Shown here: positions 53,895 to 62,626 of the stretch, piece after piece
How the letters are laid out: every line of letters starts with the position of its first letter
Numbering within the stretch: the first letter of the stretch is position 1
From: Frankia alni ACN14a
GTDB lineage: Bacteria; Actinomycetota; Actinomycetes; Frankiales; Frankiaceae
Direction: 5' to 3'
NCBI RefSeq assembly: GCF_000058485.1
Contig: NC_008278.1
Coordinates: forward strand, 7,124,962-7,188,961
DNA length: 64,000 nt
Program-made: the position numbers and the translations under genes
The notes under the pieces: generated by a model
What the model saw: the letters and a program-made list of their open reading frames with translations, nothing else
Database searches by the model: none
Told to the model about the DNA's origin: nothing

Positions 53895-54692
53895 GTGTTC
53901 CCGCCTGCCCTCGTCGCCACCGATCTGGACGGGACGCTGATCCGCAGCGACGGCACCGTCTCGCCGCGCACCCGAGCGGCCCTGCGGCGGGTGGAGCGCT
54001 CCGGCGCGACCGTCGTGTTCGTCACCGGGCGGCCGAGCCGGGTGATGGCGGGCGTCGTCGCGCAGACGTCGGCCTCCGGCCTCGCCATCTGCGCGAACGG
54101 GGCGCTCGTGTTCGACCTGGACACGGGCGTCCCGGTCAGCCACCGGTTTCTCGAGCAGGCCACGGCGCTGCGGTTGGCCCGCGCGATCCGCGCCGCGGTA
54201 CCGGACGCCGTGTTCGCCGTGGAGAGCGGCGTCCGGTTCGGCCGGGAACCGGCCTTCGAGACGATGTGGCCGGATCCCGAGGAACTGGTCGCGGCGTTCC
54301 CCGAGCTGCTGGTGGCCCTGCCGGCGACGAAGCTGCTGGTCCGGCGACGTGGTCAGCCGTTCACCGAGGTGTATGACGCGATCGTCGAACTCGCCGGAAC
54401 GGACGCCGTCGTCACGACGTCGAGCGTGGGCCTGGTGGAGATCGCCGGGCCGGGGGTGTCGAAGGCCGTGGCCCTGGCCGAGCTCGCCGCCGAGCGCGGA
54501 ATGACCGCCTGCGACGTCATCGCCTTCGGCGACATGCCGAACGACCTGCCGATGTTCGCCTGGGCCGGCTACTCGGTCGCCGTCGCCAACGCCCATCCGG
54601 ACGTCCTCGCCGCCGCCGACGAGGTCACCGCCTCGAACGACGAGGACGGGGTCGCGATCATCCTGGAGCGGCTGTTTCCGGCGGCGGGGTGA
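53895..54692 (+). CDS. HAD-superfamily Cof-type phosphatase
   Basis: A 265-residue HAD hydrolase, Cof/YidA type IIB. Motif I ATDLDGTLIRSDG holds the nucleophile Asp, motif II VFVTGRPSRV, and the end GVSKAVALAELAAERGM with CDVIAFGDMPNDLPMFAWAGYSVAVANA carries motifs III and IV. It dephosphorylates small metabolites; the substrate cannot be read from sequence. I favour GTG 53895, just before the core; ATG codons further up lie in a tandem repeat. Its 3' end overlaps that of the convergent DUF5753 regulator by 35 bp. It diverges from hisE. Confidence 0.88.
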   Translation: MFPPALVATDLDGTLIRSDGTVSPRTRAALRRVERSGATVVFVTGRPSRVMAGVVAQTSASGLAICANGALVFDLDTGVPVSHRFLEQATALRLARAIRAAVPDAVFAVESGVRFGREPAFETMWPDPEELVAAFPELLVALPATKLLVRRRGQPFTEVYDAIVELAGTDAVVTTSSVGLVEIAGPGVSKAVALAELAAERGMTACDVIAFGDMPNDLPMFAWAGYSVAVANAHPDVLAAADEVTASNDEDGVAIILERLFPAAG

Positions 54693-55785
54693 GTTCCCCG
54701 CCCGGGGTCGGGTTCCTGCCCGAGGTGGGTTCCCCAGCCGACGGGGGTTCGCCCGGCGCGACGGCGGCGCTCGGGGCGCCGGAGTTGCCCACGGTGCCGG
54801 CGCTGCCGGCGGTGCCGGCGGTGGGGCGGCGGGGCGCGAGGAGTTCGGCGTAGCTGCGCGTGTACCCCGCCAGAATCCCGTCGAGGTCGGGCGCGGTCAG
54901 CGCCGCATACTCCTCGAAGATCTTCGCGTAGATCCGGACCTGGTCCGGATGGCTGAATCCCGTGGCCTCCAGCGTCTCCACCACGACCAGGCTGTCGTCC
55001 AGAATCGTGAATCCCTGCACGTGCGGATACTCCAGCTCGGCCGAGCTCGGCACGATCCGTACCGTGACGTTGTCCAGCTCCGCCACCGCGGCAATCCGCT
55101 TGATCTGTGCGATCATGTACTCCGGCGGCGCGAAACGGTTACCGAGGACCGACTCCATCAGGATGAACTCGAACCGCCGGGTCCCGTCGTAGAGCAGATT
55201 CTGCCGCCTGATCCGCAGGCTGACCTTCTCCGCGGTCCGCTGGTACCACGCGCCCTCGTCGCCGCCGATGGTGATGCGGTGATAGCCGTTCACCACCCGG
55301 CGGGCATATTCGCTGATCTGGATCAGCCCGGGCAGCAGGATCGGTTCGAACTCCCGGATGAGGGTCGCCTCCCGCTCGGCGTCGAGGATCTCCTCCTGGT
55401 CGAGGCTGACGCCCTGCCGCCGGGTCTCCACGCCGGTGACGGCGCCGCGGCGGCGCGGCGCCCGGCGCGCGGCGGTCGACTGCAGCCGCTCCGCGAGGTC
55501 GACGAGATGGCGGACGAGCTCGGGCGGGGCCTGCAGGGTCCGGGCGATCCGCTCGACGTCCGCGGGGTTGGGCCGGAGGAGACCATTCTCGATCTTGGAA
55601 ATCGTGCTCTGGCTGATGCCGACGGACGAGGCGAGGGCCTGGCCGGTCATCGCCCGGGCATGGCGTAGCTGAGCGAGTTCGACCCCGAGCCGGGCCGGCG
55701 GCGTGCCGTCGGGTGCCGTCGCCGGCGGGGGCGCGCTCTCGCCCTCCATGCCCACCTCCGAGGTCGGTCCGTCCCCGCCGGCCAC
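54658..55785 (-). CDS. XRE-type helix-turn-helix regulator with DUF5753 domain
   Basis: A 375-residue DNA-binding protein. The HTH near residues 33-95 (RLGVELAQLRHARAMTGQALASSVGISQSTISKIENGLLRPN) is followed by a DUF5753 domain (ILLPGLIQISEYARRVVNGYH...YQRTAEKVSLRIRRQNLLYDG...FEFILMESVLGNRF) and a Pro/Gly/Ala-rich end. This is the Scr1/WhiJ-like family expanded in actinomycetes, typically paired with a tiny partner gene; such a gene lies 17 bp upstream. ATG 55785 or MEGESAPP (55749) may be the start. Its last 35 bp overlap the HAD gene in antisense. Ligand and targets unknown. Confidence 0.88.
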   Translation of the reverse strand: MAGGDGPTSEVGMEGESAPPPATAPDGTPPARLGVELAQLRHARAMTGQALASSVGISQSTISKIENGLLRPNPADVERIARTLQAPPELVRHLVDLAERLQSTAARRAPRRRGAVTGVETRRQGVSLDQEEILDAEREATLIREFEPILLPGLIQISEYARRVVNGYHRITIGGDEGAWYQRTAEKVSLRIRRQNLLYDGTRRFEFILMESVLGNRFAPPEYMIAQIKRIAAVAELDNVTVRIVPSSAELEYPHVQGFTILDDSLVVVETLEATGFSHPDQVRIYAKIFEEYAALTAPDLDGILAGYTRSYAELLAPRRPTAGTAGSAGTVGNSGAPSAAVAPGEPPSAGEPTSGRNPTPGGELTPPPETAAPG

Positions 55786-55802
55786 CGCCTGCGCCCCGAC
55801 GG

Positions 55803-56015
55803 CTACGCCTGCGCCGGCAGCCCGCGCGCGGCTGCCAGGAACACGCTGCGGGGGATGCGCACCAACGCCTCGCCGGGGGGCACCTCGCCCGTCGGGATCG
55901 GCTGGTCCGCCACGGCGTAGCCCTGGACGAAGATGTCCTGATCCTCATCGTTCACATACACCGTGGGACAGTTCGCGCTGGCGCACGACGCACTGGCCAC
56001 CGGGACGAGCCGCAT
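55803..56015 (-). CDS. Small CPTVY-motif protein paired with DUF5753 regulator
   Basis: A 70-residue protein beginning MRLVPVASASCASANCPTVYV. A short Cys-x4-Cys pair is followed by TVYVNDEDQDIFVQGYAVAD and an acidic, proline-containing end. Small proteins with a CPTVY...FVVQG pattern are common immediately upstream of DUF5753 HTH genes; their biochemical role is, as far as I know, not settled. ATG 56015 has AGGAG 4 bases upstream. The 17-bp gap indicates an operon with the regulator. The cysteines could bind a metal or form a disulphide. Confidence 0.8.
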   Translation of the reverse strand: MRLVPVASASCASANCPTVYVNDEDQDIFVQGYAVADQPIPTGEVPPGEALVRIPRSVFLAAARGLPAQA

Positions 56016-56991
56016 CGCTCCTACCTCTCTGCACCACTGCACTTCATCCTAGGGATCACTCCCGAGTCAGGACATAGCGCAGTAATAACGATCAGATCTA
56101 CGGCGGCGACGCGAATATTCCGACCGCTTGGGGCAGATCGGCTCTCAAGCGTGCCGAGCTGACGCCGAGGGCCATAACCGAACGTCACCGCTGCTCGGCA
56201 AATCCCATCGTCCAGCAGGCGTAGCCACCACCTCAAGCAATTTCATCACTACAGAGAGTCGCAAGACGCGGTGACACAACGCTGCGCGGGACCACCGCAA
56301 ATAGTACCGAAACGCGTGAACTAGCAGCTCCTCCGGGCTACCCGTTCACGGGGAGCAGGACCGGAACGTGAGAATGAGGACAGCGGTAGCCCCGACCTTT
56401 CGACTACGCCGGGTAGCATCGTGAATATTTTGCGGCTCCGGCGGGAAGCCGGCTCGGGGCGCGGACCGCGTCGCGTCCGCCCGCCGACGACCGGTGGCGT
56501 GGATCGAGTCCCGCGTTGCCGCCCCGCGGCCCGACGGCCGCGGACACGTCCCCTCCGAACCCCTGCGTGGAAGTACCCCCACACCGCACCCCAGCGCCGC
56601 GTTCCAGCGGCGCCGGCCGCGGGGTCCCCTGCCGGACGCCGGCGAGCCGCAACGATTCTGGCTCGATCATGAATATTCAGAAATTCTCTTGAGATTCGGA
56701 TGATCGTGCCGGATGATTCGGACTGGAGCATCCCGTCGGCCGACACCCCAACGCCCCCGGGGTGGTCCCCCGTCACCACCGGGTCCACGGCGGCGAAGCG
56801 GCGCTCAGCGGTGGTTGCGGTGCGGCGGGTACAGATTCTCGCTCAAACCGTGCATTTACACCCAATCCGCCCAACAAGATCGACCATGTGCCGCGGGATG
56901 TCGGGCCGGCATCACCGGGGTCGGCGGGATCGGGCGGCTTCCTCGCCGCCTCGACCGACGTCGAGGCCTGCCCGACAGGAGGGAAGGTCGC
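56016..56991. other. Large divergent intergenic region with GAATATT motifs
   Basis: 976 bp between the leftward regulator operon and the rightward orphan membrane protein, the largest gap in the window. GAATATTC occurs at 56113-56120 and 56671-56678 and GAATATTT at 56423-56430, rare A/T motifs in this base composition. Two A/T-richer islands (56060-56330 and 56655-56705) surround them. Open frames here have no ribosome binding sites. I see no tRNA, integrase or clear small RNA. Confidence 0.5.
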
Positions 56992-57621
56992 ATGGACATC
57001 CCCAGCCGGCCGGGTGCGGCTCTCCTCGACGCCCCAAGGTCCTGGCCGTTGCTGTTGGCCTGGACGATCGTCGCGATCCTCATGGTGGTCGTGAAGGCGC
57101 TCGTGGATGCGCGGCTCGGTCCTCGCGGCCGGCCTCGCGCCCCGGAAGCGGTCGGGACGCCGGATGCGCGGCCGGTTCCGCCGTCCGCGATGCGCGGTAC
57201 CGGCGTCCGTCGCTTCGCCCCGGCCGCGTTCGCCCCGGCCGCGTTCGACCCGGCCGCGTTCGACCCGACCGCGTTCGACCCGCTCGCGGACCGGATGTCC
57301 TGCCTGCTGCGGGTCTTCCTCGCCGCCGCCGTCCCCAGGGCGGACCGACCCGCCCGACTCGACTTGCGCGCCCCCGCGACGGCCTGGTTCGTCGACGCCT
57401 TCACCGCCGCCACGGACCTGCTCATCGGCGTGAGCCAGTCCGATCGTCCCGAGATCCTGGCCGCCGCCGTCCGGGAGGCCGAACGGCGCTGGAGGCTGAT
57501 CGACGCGTGGAGCCGCGAGACGGCCGAGCCCACGGGCAGTCTCCCCGCACCGCCGCCGGGGGCGGCCGGATCCGGCCGCCCCCGTCCGGACGATCCGGGC
57601 TCTGCCGATCATCCGGGGTAG
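56992..57621 (+). CDS. Orphan membrane-anchored protein with AAFDP repeats
   Basis: A 209-residue protein I do not recognise. MDIPSRPGAALLDAPRSW precedes one membrane segment (PLLLAWTIVAILMVVVKALV). Then a basic/proline linker and five 15-bp repeats coding for (R/A)AF(A/D)P (57211-57285) follow. A helical domain comes next (DRMSCLLRVFLAAAVPRADRP...TAWFVDAFTAATDLLIGVSQSDRPEILAAAVREAERRWRLIDAWSRE) and a proline-rich end. ATG 56992 follows GGAGGGAAGG closely, a strong site. The helical part may be cytoplasmic. It lies alone between the DUF5753 unit and tldD; possibly lineage-specific. Confidence 0.72.
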   Translation: MDIPSRPGAALLDAPRSWPLLLAWTIVAILMVVVKALVDARLGPRGRPRAPEAVGTPDARPVPPSAMRGTGVRRFAPAAFAPAAFDPAAFDPTAFDPLADRMSCLLRVFLAAAVPRADRPARLDLRAPATAWFVDAFTAATDLLIGVSQSDRPEILAAAVREAERRWRLIDAWSRETAEPTGSLPAPPPGAAGSGRPRPDDPGSADHPG

Positions 57622-57754
57622 CCATTCACGTGTGGTAATCGAGGCGCGGCCCCGGGCCGCCCTCGGCCACGGGGTGTCGATGGTGGGCGCCGCCACTGCA
57701 CCGCCCACCCGGGTCGGCGCCCCACCGGGCGCCGGCGCGGGCCAGGATAGGGAC

Positions 57755-59326
57755 ATGGCGACACCCGTCCATCAGGACCCGGCCGCATCCGGCCTGCCGG
57801 CGCACGAGATCGACGCGGAGTTTCTCGCGCTGCCGCGTCCCGCCCTCGCCGACGCGGCCCTGCAGACCGCACGCGATCTCGGCGCCACGCATGCCGACAT
57901 CCGCATCGAACGGCTGCGGGACTCCTCGCTGTCCTTCCGCGACGCCGCCCTGGAAAGCCGGCACGAGGGCGCCACGGTGGGCCTCGCCGTGCGGGTCGTG
58001 CACGGCGGAACCTGGGGTTTCGCGGCCGGCGTCGACCTCACCCCGGACGAGGCGGTCCGGCTGGCCCGGGAGGCCGTCGAGATGGCGCGGGTGGCGGCCC
58101 CGCTGAACTCCGAGCCCGTCGAGCTCGCCCCGGAGCCGGCGCACGCCGACGCGGTCTGGGTCTCGGCGTACGCCGCCGATCCCTTCGCCATCGACGCGCG
58201 GGAGCGGATCGAGCGGGTCGGGGGGCTGTGCCGCACCCTGTTCGCGGCGCAGGACGTCGACCACGTCGAGGGCCGGTTCGAAGCGGTGATGGAGAACAAG
58301 TACTACGCGGATCTGGCCGGCACCTCGACGACGCAGCAGCGGGTGCGGGTGCTCAGCCAGATCGAGGCGACGCGCGTCGACCCGGGCGGCGGCTTCGAGA
58401 CCATGCGCACCATCGCCCCGCCCGTCGGCCGCGGCTGGGAGTGGATGGTCGCGGGGCCCGCGGCGGGCTGCTGGGACTGGGACGGCGAGATCGCCCTCAT
58501 TCCCGGGCTGCTGGCGGAGAAGGCCAAGGCGTCCTCGGTCGAACCCGGCCCGTACGACCTGGTGATCGACCCGTCGAACCTGTGGCTGACGATCCACGAG
58601 TCCGTCGGCCACGCCACCGAGCTCGACCGCGCGCTGGGCTACGAGGCGGCCTACGCCGGCACGTCGTTTGCCACCCTCGACCAGCTGGGCGCCCTGCGCT
58701 ACGGCTCACCGGCGATGACGGTCACGGGTGATCGCACGGCCCTGCACGGGCTGGCCACCATCGGCTACGACGACGAGGGCGTGCAGACCCGCCGGTTCGA
58801 CATCGTGCGCGACGGCACCCTCGTCGGCTACCAGCTCGACCGGGCGATGGCGGCCCGCAACGCGAACGTGCTCGGGGTCGAGCGCTCCAACGGCTGCGCC
58901 TTCGCCGACTCCCCCGGCCACGTGCCGATCCAGCGGATGGCGAACGTGTCCCTGCTGCCGGCGCCGGGCGGCCCCTCGACCGAGGAGCTGATCAGCCGGG
59001 TGGACCGCGGGATCTACATCGTCGGCGACAAGAGCTGGTCGATCGACATGCAGCGGTACAACTTCCAGTTCACCGGGCAGCGGTTCTACGAGATCCGGTC
59101 GGGGCGCATCGTCGGTCAGCTCCGCGACGTCGCCTACCAGGCGACGACGACGGACTTCTGGGGTTCGCTGGAGGCCGTCGGCGGTCCGCAGACGTACCTG
59201 CTCGGCGGCGCGTTCAACTGCGGCAAGGGGCAGCCCGGCCAGGTCGCGGCGGTCAGCCACGGCAGCCCGGCCACGCTGTTCCGCGGCGTCAACGTCCTCA
59301 ACACGCGGCGGGAGGCCGGCCGATGA
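57755..59326 (+). CDS. tldD: Metalloprotease TldD
   Basis: A 523-residue subunit of the TldD/TldE protease, which degrades unfolded peptides and matures some RiPPs. HESVGHATELD at His281 is the HExxxH zinc motif of TldD. Other typical blocks are ATHADIRIERLRDSSLSFRDAALES near the N-terminus, ALGYEAAYAGTSFATLDQLGALRYG and GVQTRRFDIVRDGTLVGYQLDR, and the C-terminal TTTDFWGSLEAVGGPQTYLLGGAFNCGKGQPGQVAAVSHGSP. ATG 57755 has GGATAGGGA upstream; the open frame before it is non-coding. Its stop overlaps tldE (ATGA). Confidence 0.94.
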   Translation: MATPVHQDPAASGLPAHEIDAEFLALPRPALADAALQTARDLGATHADIRIERLRDSSLSFRDAALESRHEGATVGLAVRVVHGGTWGFAAGVDLTPDEAVRLAREAVEMARVAAPLNSEPVELAPEPAHADAVWVSAYAADPFAIDARERIERVGGLCRTLFAAQDVDHVEGRFEAVMENKYYADLAGTSTTQQRVRVLSQIEATRVDPGGGFETMRTIAPPVGRGWEWMVAGPAAGCWDWDGEIALIPGLLAEKAKASSVEPGPYDLVIDPSNLWLTIHESVGHATELDRALGYEAAYAGTSFATLDQLGALRYGSPAMTVTGDRTALHGLATIGYDDEGVQTRRFDIVRDGTLVGYQLDRAMAARNANVLGVERSNGCAFADSPGHVPIQRMANVSLLPAPGGPSTEELISRVDRGIYIVGDKSWSIDMQRYNFQFTGQRFYEIRSGRIVGQLRDVAYQATTTDFWGSLEAVGGPQTYLLGGAFNCGKGQPGQVAAVSHGSPATLFRGVNVLNTRREAGR

Positions 59327-60852
59327 GCCAGGTGACCGGGGCGGACACCACCCGGGCCGACCAGGGCGACCGGGGCGACCGGGCGGGCGCGGTGCCCGAG
59401 GCGGCCCACGAGATCGTCGAGCGCGCCCTCGCGCTGTCCCGGGCGGACGGCTGCGTGGTGATCGCCACCGAGTCCAGCTCGGTGAACCTTCGCTGGGCCA
59501 CCAACACCCTGACCACCAACGGGGCGAGCCGCGACCGGTCGATCACGGTCGTCAGCGTCGTCGGCCGGTCGTTCGGGGTGCGCACGGCCTCCACCGTCGG
59601 CGCCCCGGCCGGCCGGGGCGCGCGGCCGGGGGACCTGCCGCATCCCACCGACGCCGACGGCCTCGCCGAGCTCGTCCGCGCCGCCGAGGACGCCGCCCGC
59701 GAGGCGGCGGACGCCGAGGACTACGCCGACCTGCTCGGGCCCGCCACCGCCGGTCTGGCCGGGGGCGGGCCCGAGCAGGTCACGGGCGGCGGTGCCTTCA
59801 CCGACCCGGCGGCCCGCACCGGCACGGGGGTGTTCGCCGCGTTCGCCCGCGACCTCGCCGAGGCGTTCGGGGCCGCCCGGGCGCAGGGCAGTCGACTGTT
59901 CGGCTTCGCCCAGCACGGCGTCACCACCACCTGGCTGGGCACGTCCACCGGGCTGCGGCTGCGGCACAGCCAGCCGACGGGCAGCGTCGAGTGGAACGCC
60001 AAGTCCGGCGTTCCCGGCGGGTCGGTGTGGCACGGACAGTCCACCCACGACTTCACCGACGTGGACGTGGCCGCGACGGTCGCAGCGTTGCGCTCCCGGC
60101 TCGCCTGGTGCGAACGCTCGGTGGAGCTGCCCGCCGGCCGCTACGAGACGCTGCTGCCCCCCTCCGCGGTCGCCGATCTGATGATCTACCTGTACTGGTC
60201 GGCCGCGGGGCGGGACGCCGCCGAGGGCCGCACGGTGTTCAGCCGGCCGGGCGGCGGTACCAGGATCGGCGAGGCGATCGGGCCGGCGGGGCTGCGGCTG
60301 TTCAGCGACCCCGCCGACCCGGAGCTGGCGACGACCCCGTTCGTCACCGCCGGGTCGTCGTCGTCGATGTCGAGCGTGTTCGACAACGGGCTGACCCTGG
60401 GCGCCACCGACTGGATTCGCGACGGCGCGCTCGCCGCGCTCGTGCAGACCCGCGCCTCGGCCCGCGCCACGCAGAGCGCGGTCACGCCGATGATCGATAA
60501 CCTGACCCTGGACGCGGGGGGCGCCGCGTCGCTCGACGAGATGATCGCCTCGACGCGGCGCGGCCTTCTGCTGACCAGCCTGTGGTACATCCGGGACGTC
60601 GATCCGGAGGTCCTGCTGCTGACCGGGCTCACCCGCGACGGCGTCTACCTGGTCGAGAACGGCGAGGTCACCGGGGCGGTGAACAACTTTCGGTTCAACG
60701 AGTCGCCCGTGGACCTGCTGGGCCGCACGGCGCAGATCGGCGCGGCCACCCGCACCATGGCCCGCGAGTGGGCGGACTGGTTCACGCTCACCCGGATGCC
60801 ACCGATGCGGGTGCCGGACTTCAACATGAGCTCGGTCAGCCCGGCGAACTGA
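59323..60852 (+). CDS. tldE: Metalloprotease partner TldE/PmbA
   Basis: A 509-residue partner of TldD that lacks the HExxxH motif, as TldE does. Typical parts are AHEIVERALALSRADGCVVIATESSSVNLRWATNTLTTNG, FAQHGVTTTWLGTSTGLRLRHSQPTGSVEWNAKSG, ETLLPPSAVADLMIYLYWSAAGRDAAEGRTVFS and TSLWYIRDVDPEVLLLTGLTRDGVYLVENGEVTGAVNNFRFNESPVDLL. It starts within tldD's stop (ATGA 59323-59326), consistent with a 1:1 heterodimer. Convergent with bpa, only 30 bp away. Confidence 0.93.
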   Translation: MSQVTGADTTRADQGDRGDRAGAVPEAAHEIVERALALSRADGCVVIATESSSVNLRWATNTLTTNGASRDRSITVVSVVGRSFGVRTASTVGAPAGRGARPGDLPHPTDADGLAELVRAAEDAAREAADAEDYADLLGPATAGLAGGGPEQVTGGGAFTDPAARTGTGVFAAFARDLAEAFGAARAQGSRLFGFAQHGVTTTWLGTSTGLRLRHSQPTGSVEWNAKSGVPGGSVWHGQSTHDFTDVDVAATVAALRSRLAWCERSVELPAGRYETLLPPSAVADLMIYLYWSAAGRDAAEGRTVFSRPGGGTRIGEAIGPAGLRLFSDPADPELATTPFVTAGSSSSMSSVFDNGLTLGATDWIRDGALAALVQTRASARATQSAVTPMIDNLTLDAGGAASLDEMIASTRRGLLLTSLWYIRDVDPEVLLLTGLTRDGVYLVENGEVTGAVNNFRFNESPVDLLGRTAQIGAATRTMAREWADWFTLTRMPPMRVPDFNMSSVSPAN

Positions 60853-60882
60853 TCGCCGGGCCGCCCGCGGGCGCCGGCGCCG

Positions 60883-61458
60883 TCACAGGTAGGCGCCGCG
60901 CCCGAACGTCTCACCGCCGGGCTGCTGCTGTTGCTGCCCGCTCGGCAGCGCCCGGCGGCGCATCTCCTCCAGCTGCGCCCGAGCCGCCATCTGCTGGGCG
61001 AACAGCGCCGTCTGCAGGCCGTGGAACAGGCCCTCCAGCCAGCCGACCAGCTGTGCCTGGGCGATCCTGAGCTCGCCGTCCGACGGGGTGTGGCCCTCGT
61101 CGAAGGGCAGCGACAGCCGCTCCAGCTCGGCCCGCAGCTCCGGGGCCAGCCCGTCGGAGAGCTCGCGGATCGAGCTGCGGTGGATCTCTCGCAGCCGGAC
61201 GCGGCTGGCGTCGTCCAGCGGCGCGGCGCGCACCTCCTCCAGCAACTGCTTGATCATCGTGCCGATGCGCATCACCTTGTCGGGCTGGGAGACCAGCTCG
61301 GCCACGGGGTTGCCGCCGGCCGGCCCCCCCTCCTGCTCGTCCTGCTCGTCGGCCGGGGTCACCGACCGGGCCGGCCGGCCGAGCACCGTCTGCGGGCCGT
61401 CGTGCAGGGCTCCGTCGGGCCCGACGATCACGACGCGGGGTTCCGGTTGATCCGTCAT
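60883..61458 (-). CDS. bpa: Bacterial proteasome activator Bpa/PafE
   Basis: A 191-residue ATP-independent activator that rings the 20S proteasome and lets it degrade unfolded proteins such as HspR. The helical core KVMRIGTMIKQLLEEVRAAPLDDASRVRLREIHRSSIRELSDGLAPELRAELERLSLPF and QAQLVGWLEGLFHGLQTALFAQQM match the DUF2587/Bpa family (Rv3780). The C-terminus that docks into the proteasome is GAYL here, where the known motif is GQYL. A Gln-rich run precedes it. Start ATG 61458; a short acidic N-terminus. The oxidoreductase gene upstream on the same strand matches the mycobacterial neighbour Rv3777. Confidence 0.9.
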   Translation of the reverse strand: MTDQPEPRVVIVGPDGALHDGPQTVLGRPARSVTPADEQDEQEGGPAGGNPVAELVSQPDKVMRIGTMIKQLLEEVRAAPLDDASRVRLREIHRSSIRELSDGLAPELRAELERLSLPFDEGHTPSDGELRIAQAQLVGWLEGLFHGLQTALFAQQMAARAQLEEMRRRALPSGQQQQQPGGETFGRGAYL

Positions 61459-61589
61459 GACCCCTATCCTGCCCCGTCCGGGCGCGCCACACGGCGCCGG
61501 TGCACCGTCGGCCGCCCGGCCATGGCGCGACCGCGGGCCAGCCGTGGCCCAACCACGATCAGCGACAGCCGGTCACGACGCGCCGTCCG

Positions 61590-62588
61590 TCAGTGCGCAA
61601 TGGTGAGGATCACCTTGCCGACGTGCCCGAGATCGGCGACGTGCGAGTGCGCCCCCACCACCTCGGTGATCGGGAGCACCCGGTCGATCACCGGTCTGAT
61701 CGCGCCGCGTTCGACCGCCGGCCAGAACTCGGCGCGGACCCCGGCGATGATCTCGGCCTTCTCCGCCGCCGGCCGGGCCCGCAGCGACGCGGCATGCACC
61801 GACGCCCGCTTGGTGAGCAGAGCCCCGAGACTGAGCTCGCCCTTCACCCCGCCCTGCAGGCCGATGACGACGAGCCGACCGCCGACCGCCAGCAGCGACA
61901 CGTTGCGCGGCAGGTAGGCCGCGCCCATGTTGTCGAGGATGACGTCCGCCCCGTGGCCCTCGGTGGCCTTGCGGATCACCTCGACGAAGTCGGAGTCCCG
62001 ATAGGAGACGGCCACGTCGGCGCCGAGCTCGCGGACCCTGGCCAGCTTCGCCGCGGTACCGGCGGTGGTGGCGATCACCGCGTCGGGCCGCAGCGCCCGG
62101 ACCGCCTGGATCGCGAAGGTGCCGATGCCCGACGCTCCTCCGTGGACGCAGAAGACCTCGCCGTCGCGCAGGTCGGCGATGCCGAACACGGTCGAGTAGA
62201 CGGTGGCCGCGACCTCGGGCAGGCCGGCGGCCTCGACCAGGTCGACGCCCGCCGGGATCGGCAGGAGCTGGCCGGCCGGCACGTTCACCCTGGTCGCGTA
62301 CCCGCCGCCGCCGAGCAGGGCGCACACCTCGGTGCCGACCTCGACCCCGGACACCTCGGGCCCGACGGCGGCGACCCGGCCGGAACACTCCATCCCGATG
62401 ATCTCGGATTCGCCGGGCGGCGGCGGGTAGAGGCCCTGCCGCTGCAGCAGGTCCGCCCGGTTGACCGCGGTCGCGACCACGTCGAGGGTCACCTCACCCG
62501 GCCCGGGGTCGGGCGGGTCGGCCACGCTGGACCAGGACATGACTTCGGGCCCGCCGGGGGCCGACACCGTCACCGCATGCACCCTCAC
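61590..62588 (-). CDS. NAD(P)H quinone oxidoreductase (zinc-less MDR family)
   Basis: A 332-residue medium-chain dehydrogenase/reductase of the quinone oxidoreductase type (PIG3-like). The N-terminal GroES-like domain has ADLLQRQGLYPPPPGESEIIGMECSGRVAAVGPEV. The Rossmann domain has VFCVHGGASGIGTFAIQAVRALRPDAVIATTAG and ILDNMGAAYLPRNVSLLAVGGRLVVIG. The structural zinc cysteines of alcohol dehydrogenases are absent. It should reduce quinones with NADPH in the cytosol. It resembles Rv3777. ATG 62588 (MRVHAVTVSAPGGPEVMSW) is the natural start. Confidence 0.9.
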   Translation of the reverse strand: MRVHAVTVSAPGGPEVMSWSSVADPPDPGPGEVTLDVVATAVNRADLLQRQGLYPPPPGESEIIGMECSGRVAAVGPEVSGVEVGTEVCALLGGGGYATRVNVPAGQLLPIPAGVDLVEAAGLPEVAATVYSTVFGIADLRDGEVFCVHGGASGIGTFAIQAVRALRPDAVIATTAGTAAKLARVRELGADVAVSYRDSDFVEVIRKATEGHGADVILDNMGAAYLPRNVSLLAVGGRLVVIGLQGGVKGELSLGALLTKRASVHAASLRARPAAEKAEIIAGVRAEFWPAVERGAIRPVIDRVLPITEVVGAHSHVADLGHVGKVILTIAH

Positions 62589-62626
62589 ACGCTACGACGC
62601 CGCCGGCGCCCTGGAACCCGCAGGTC

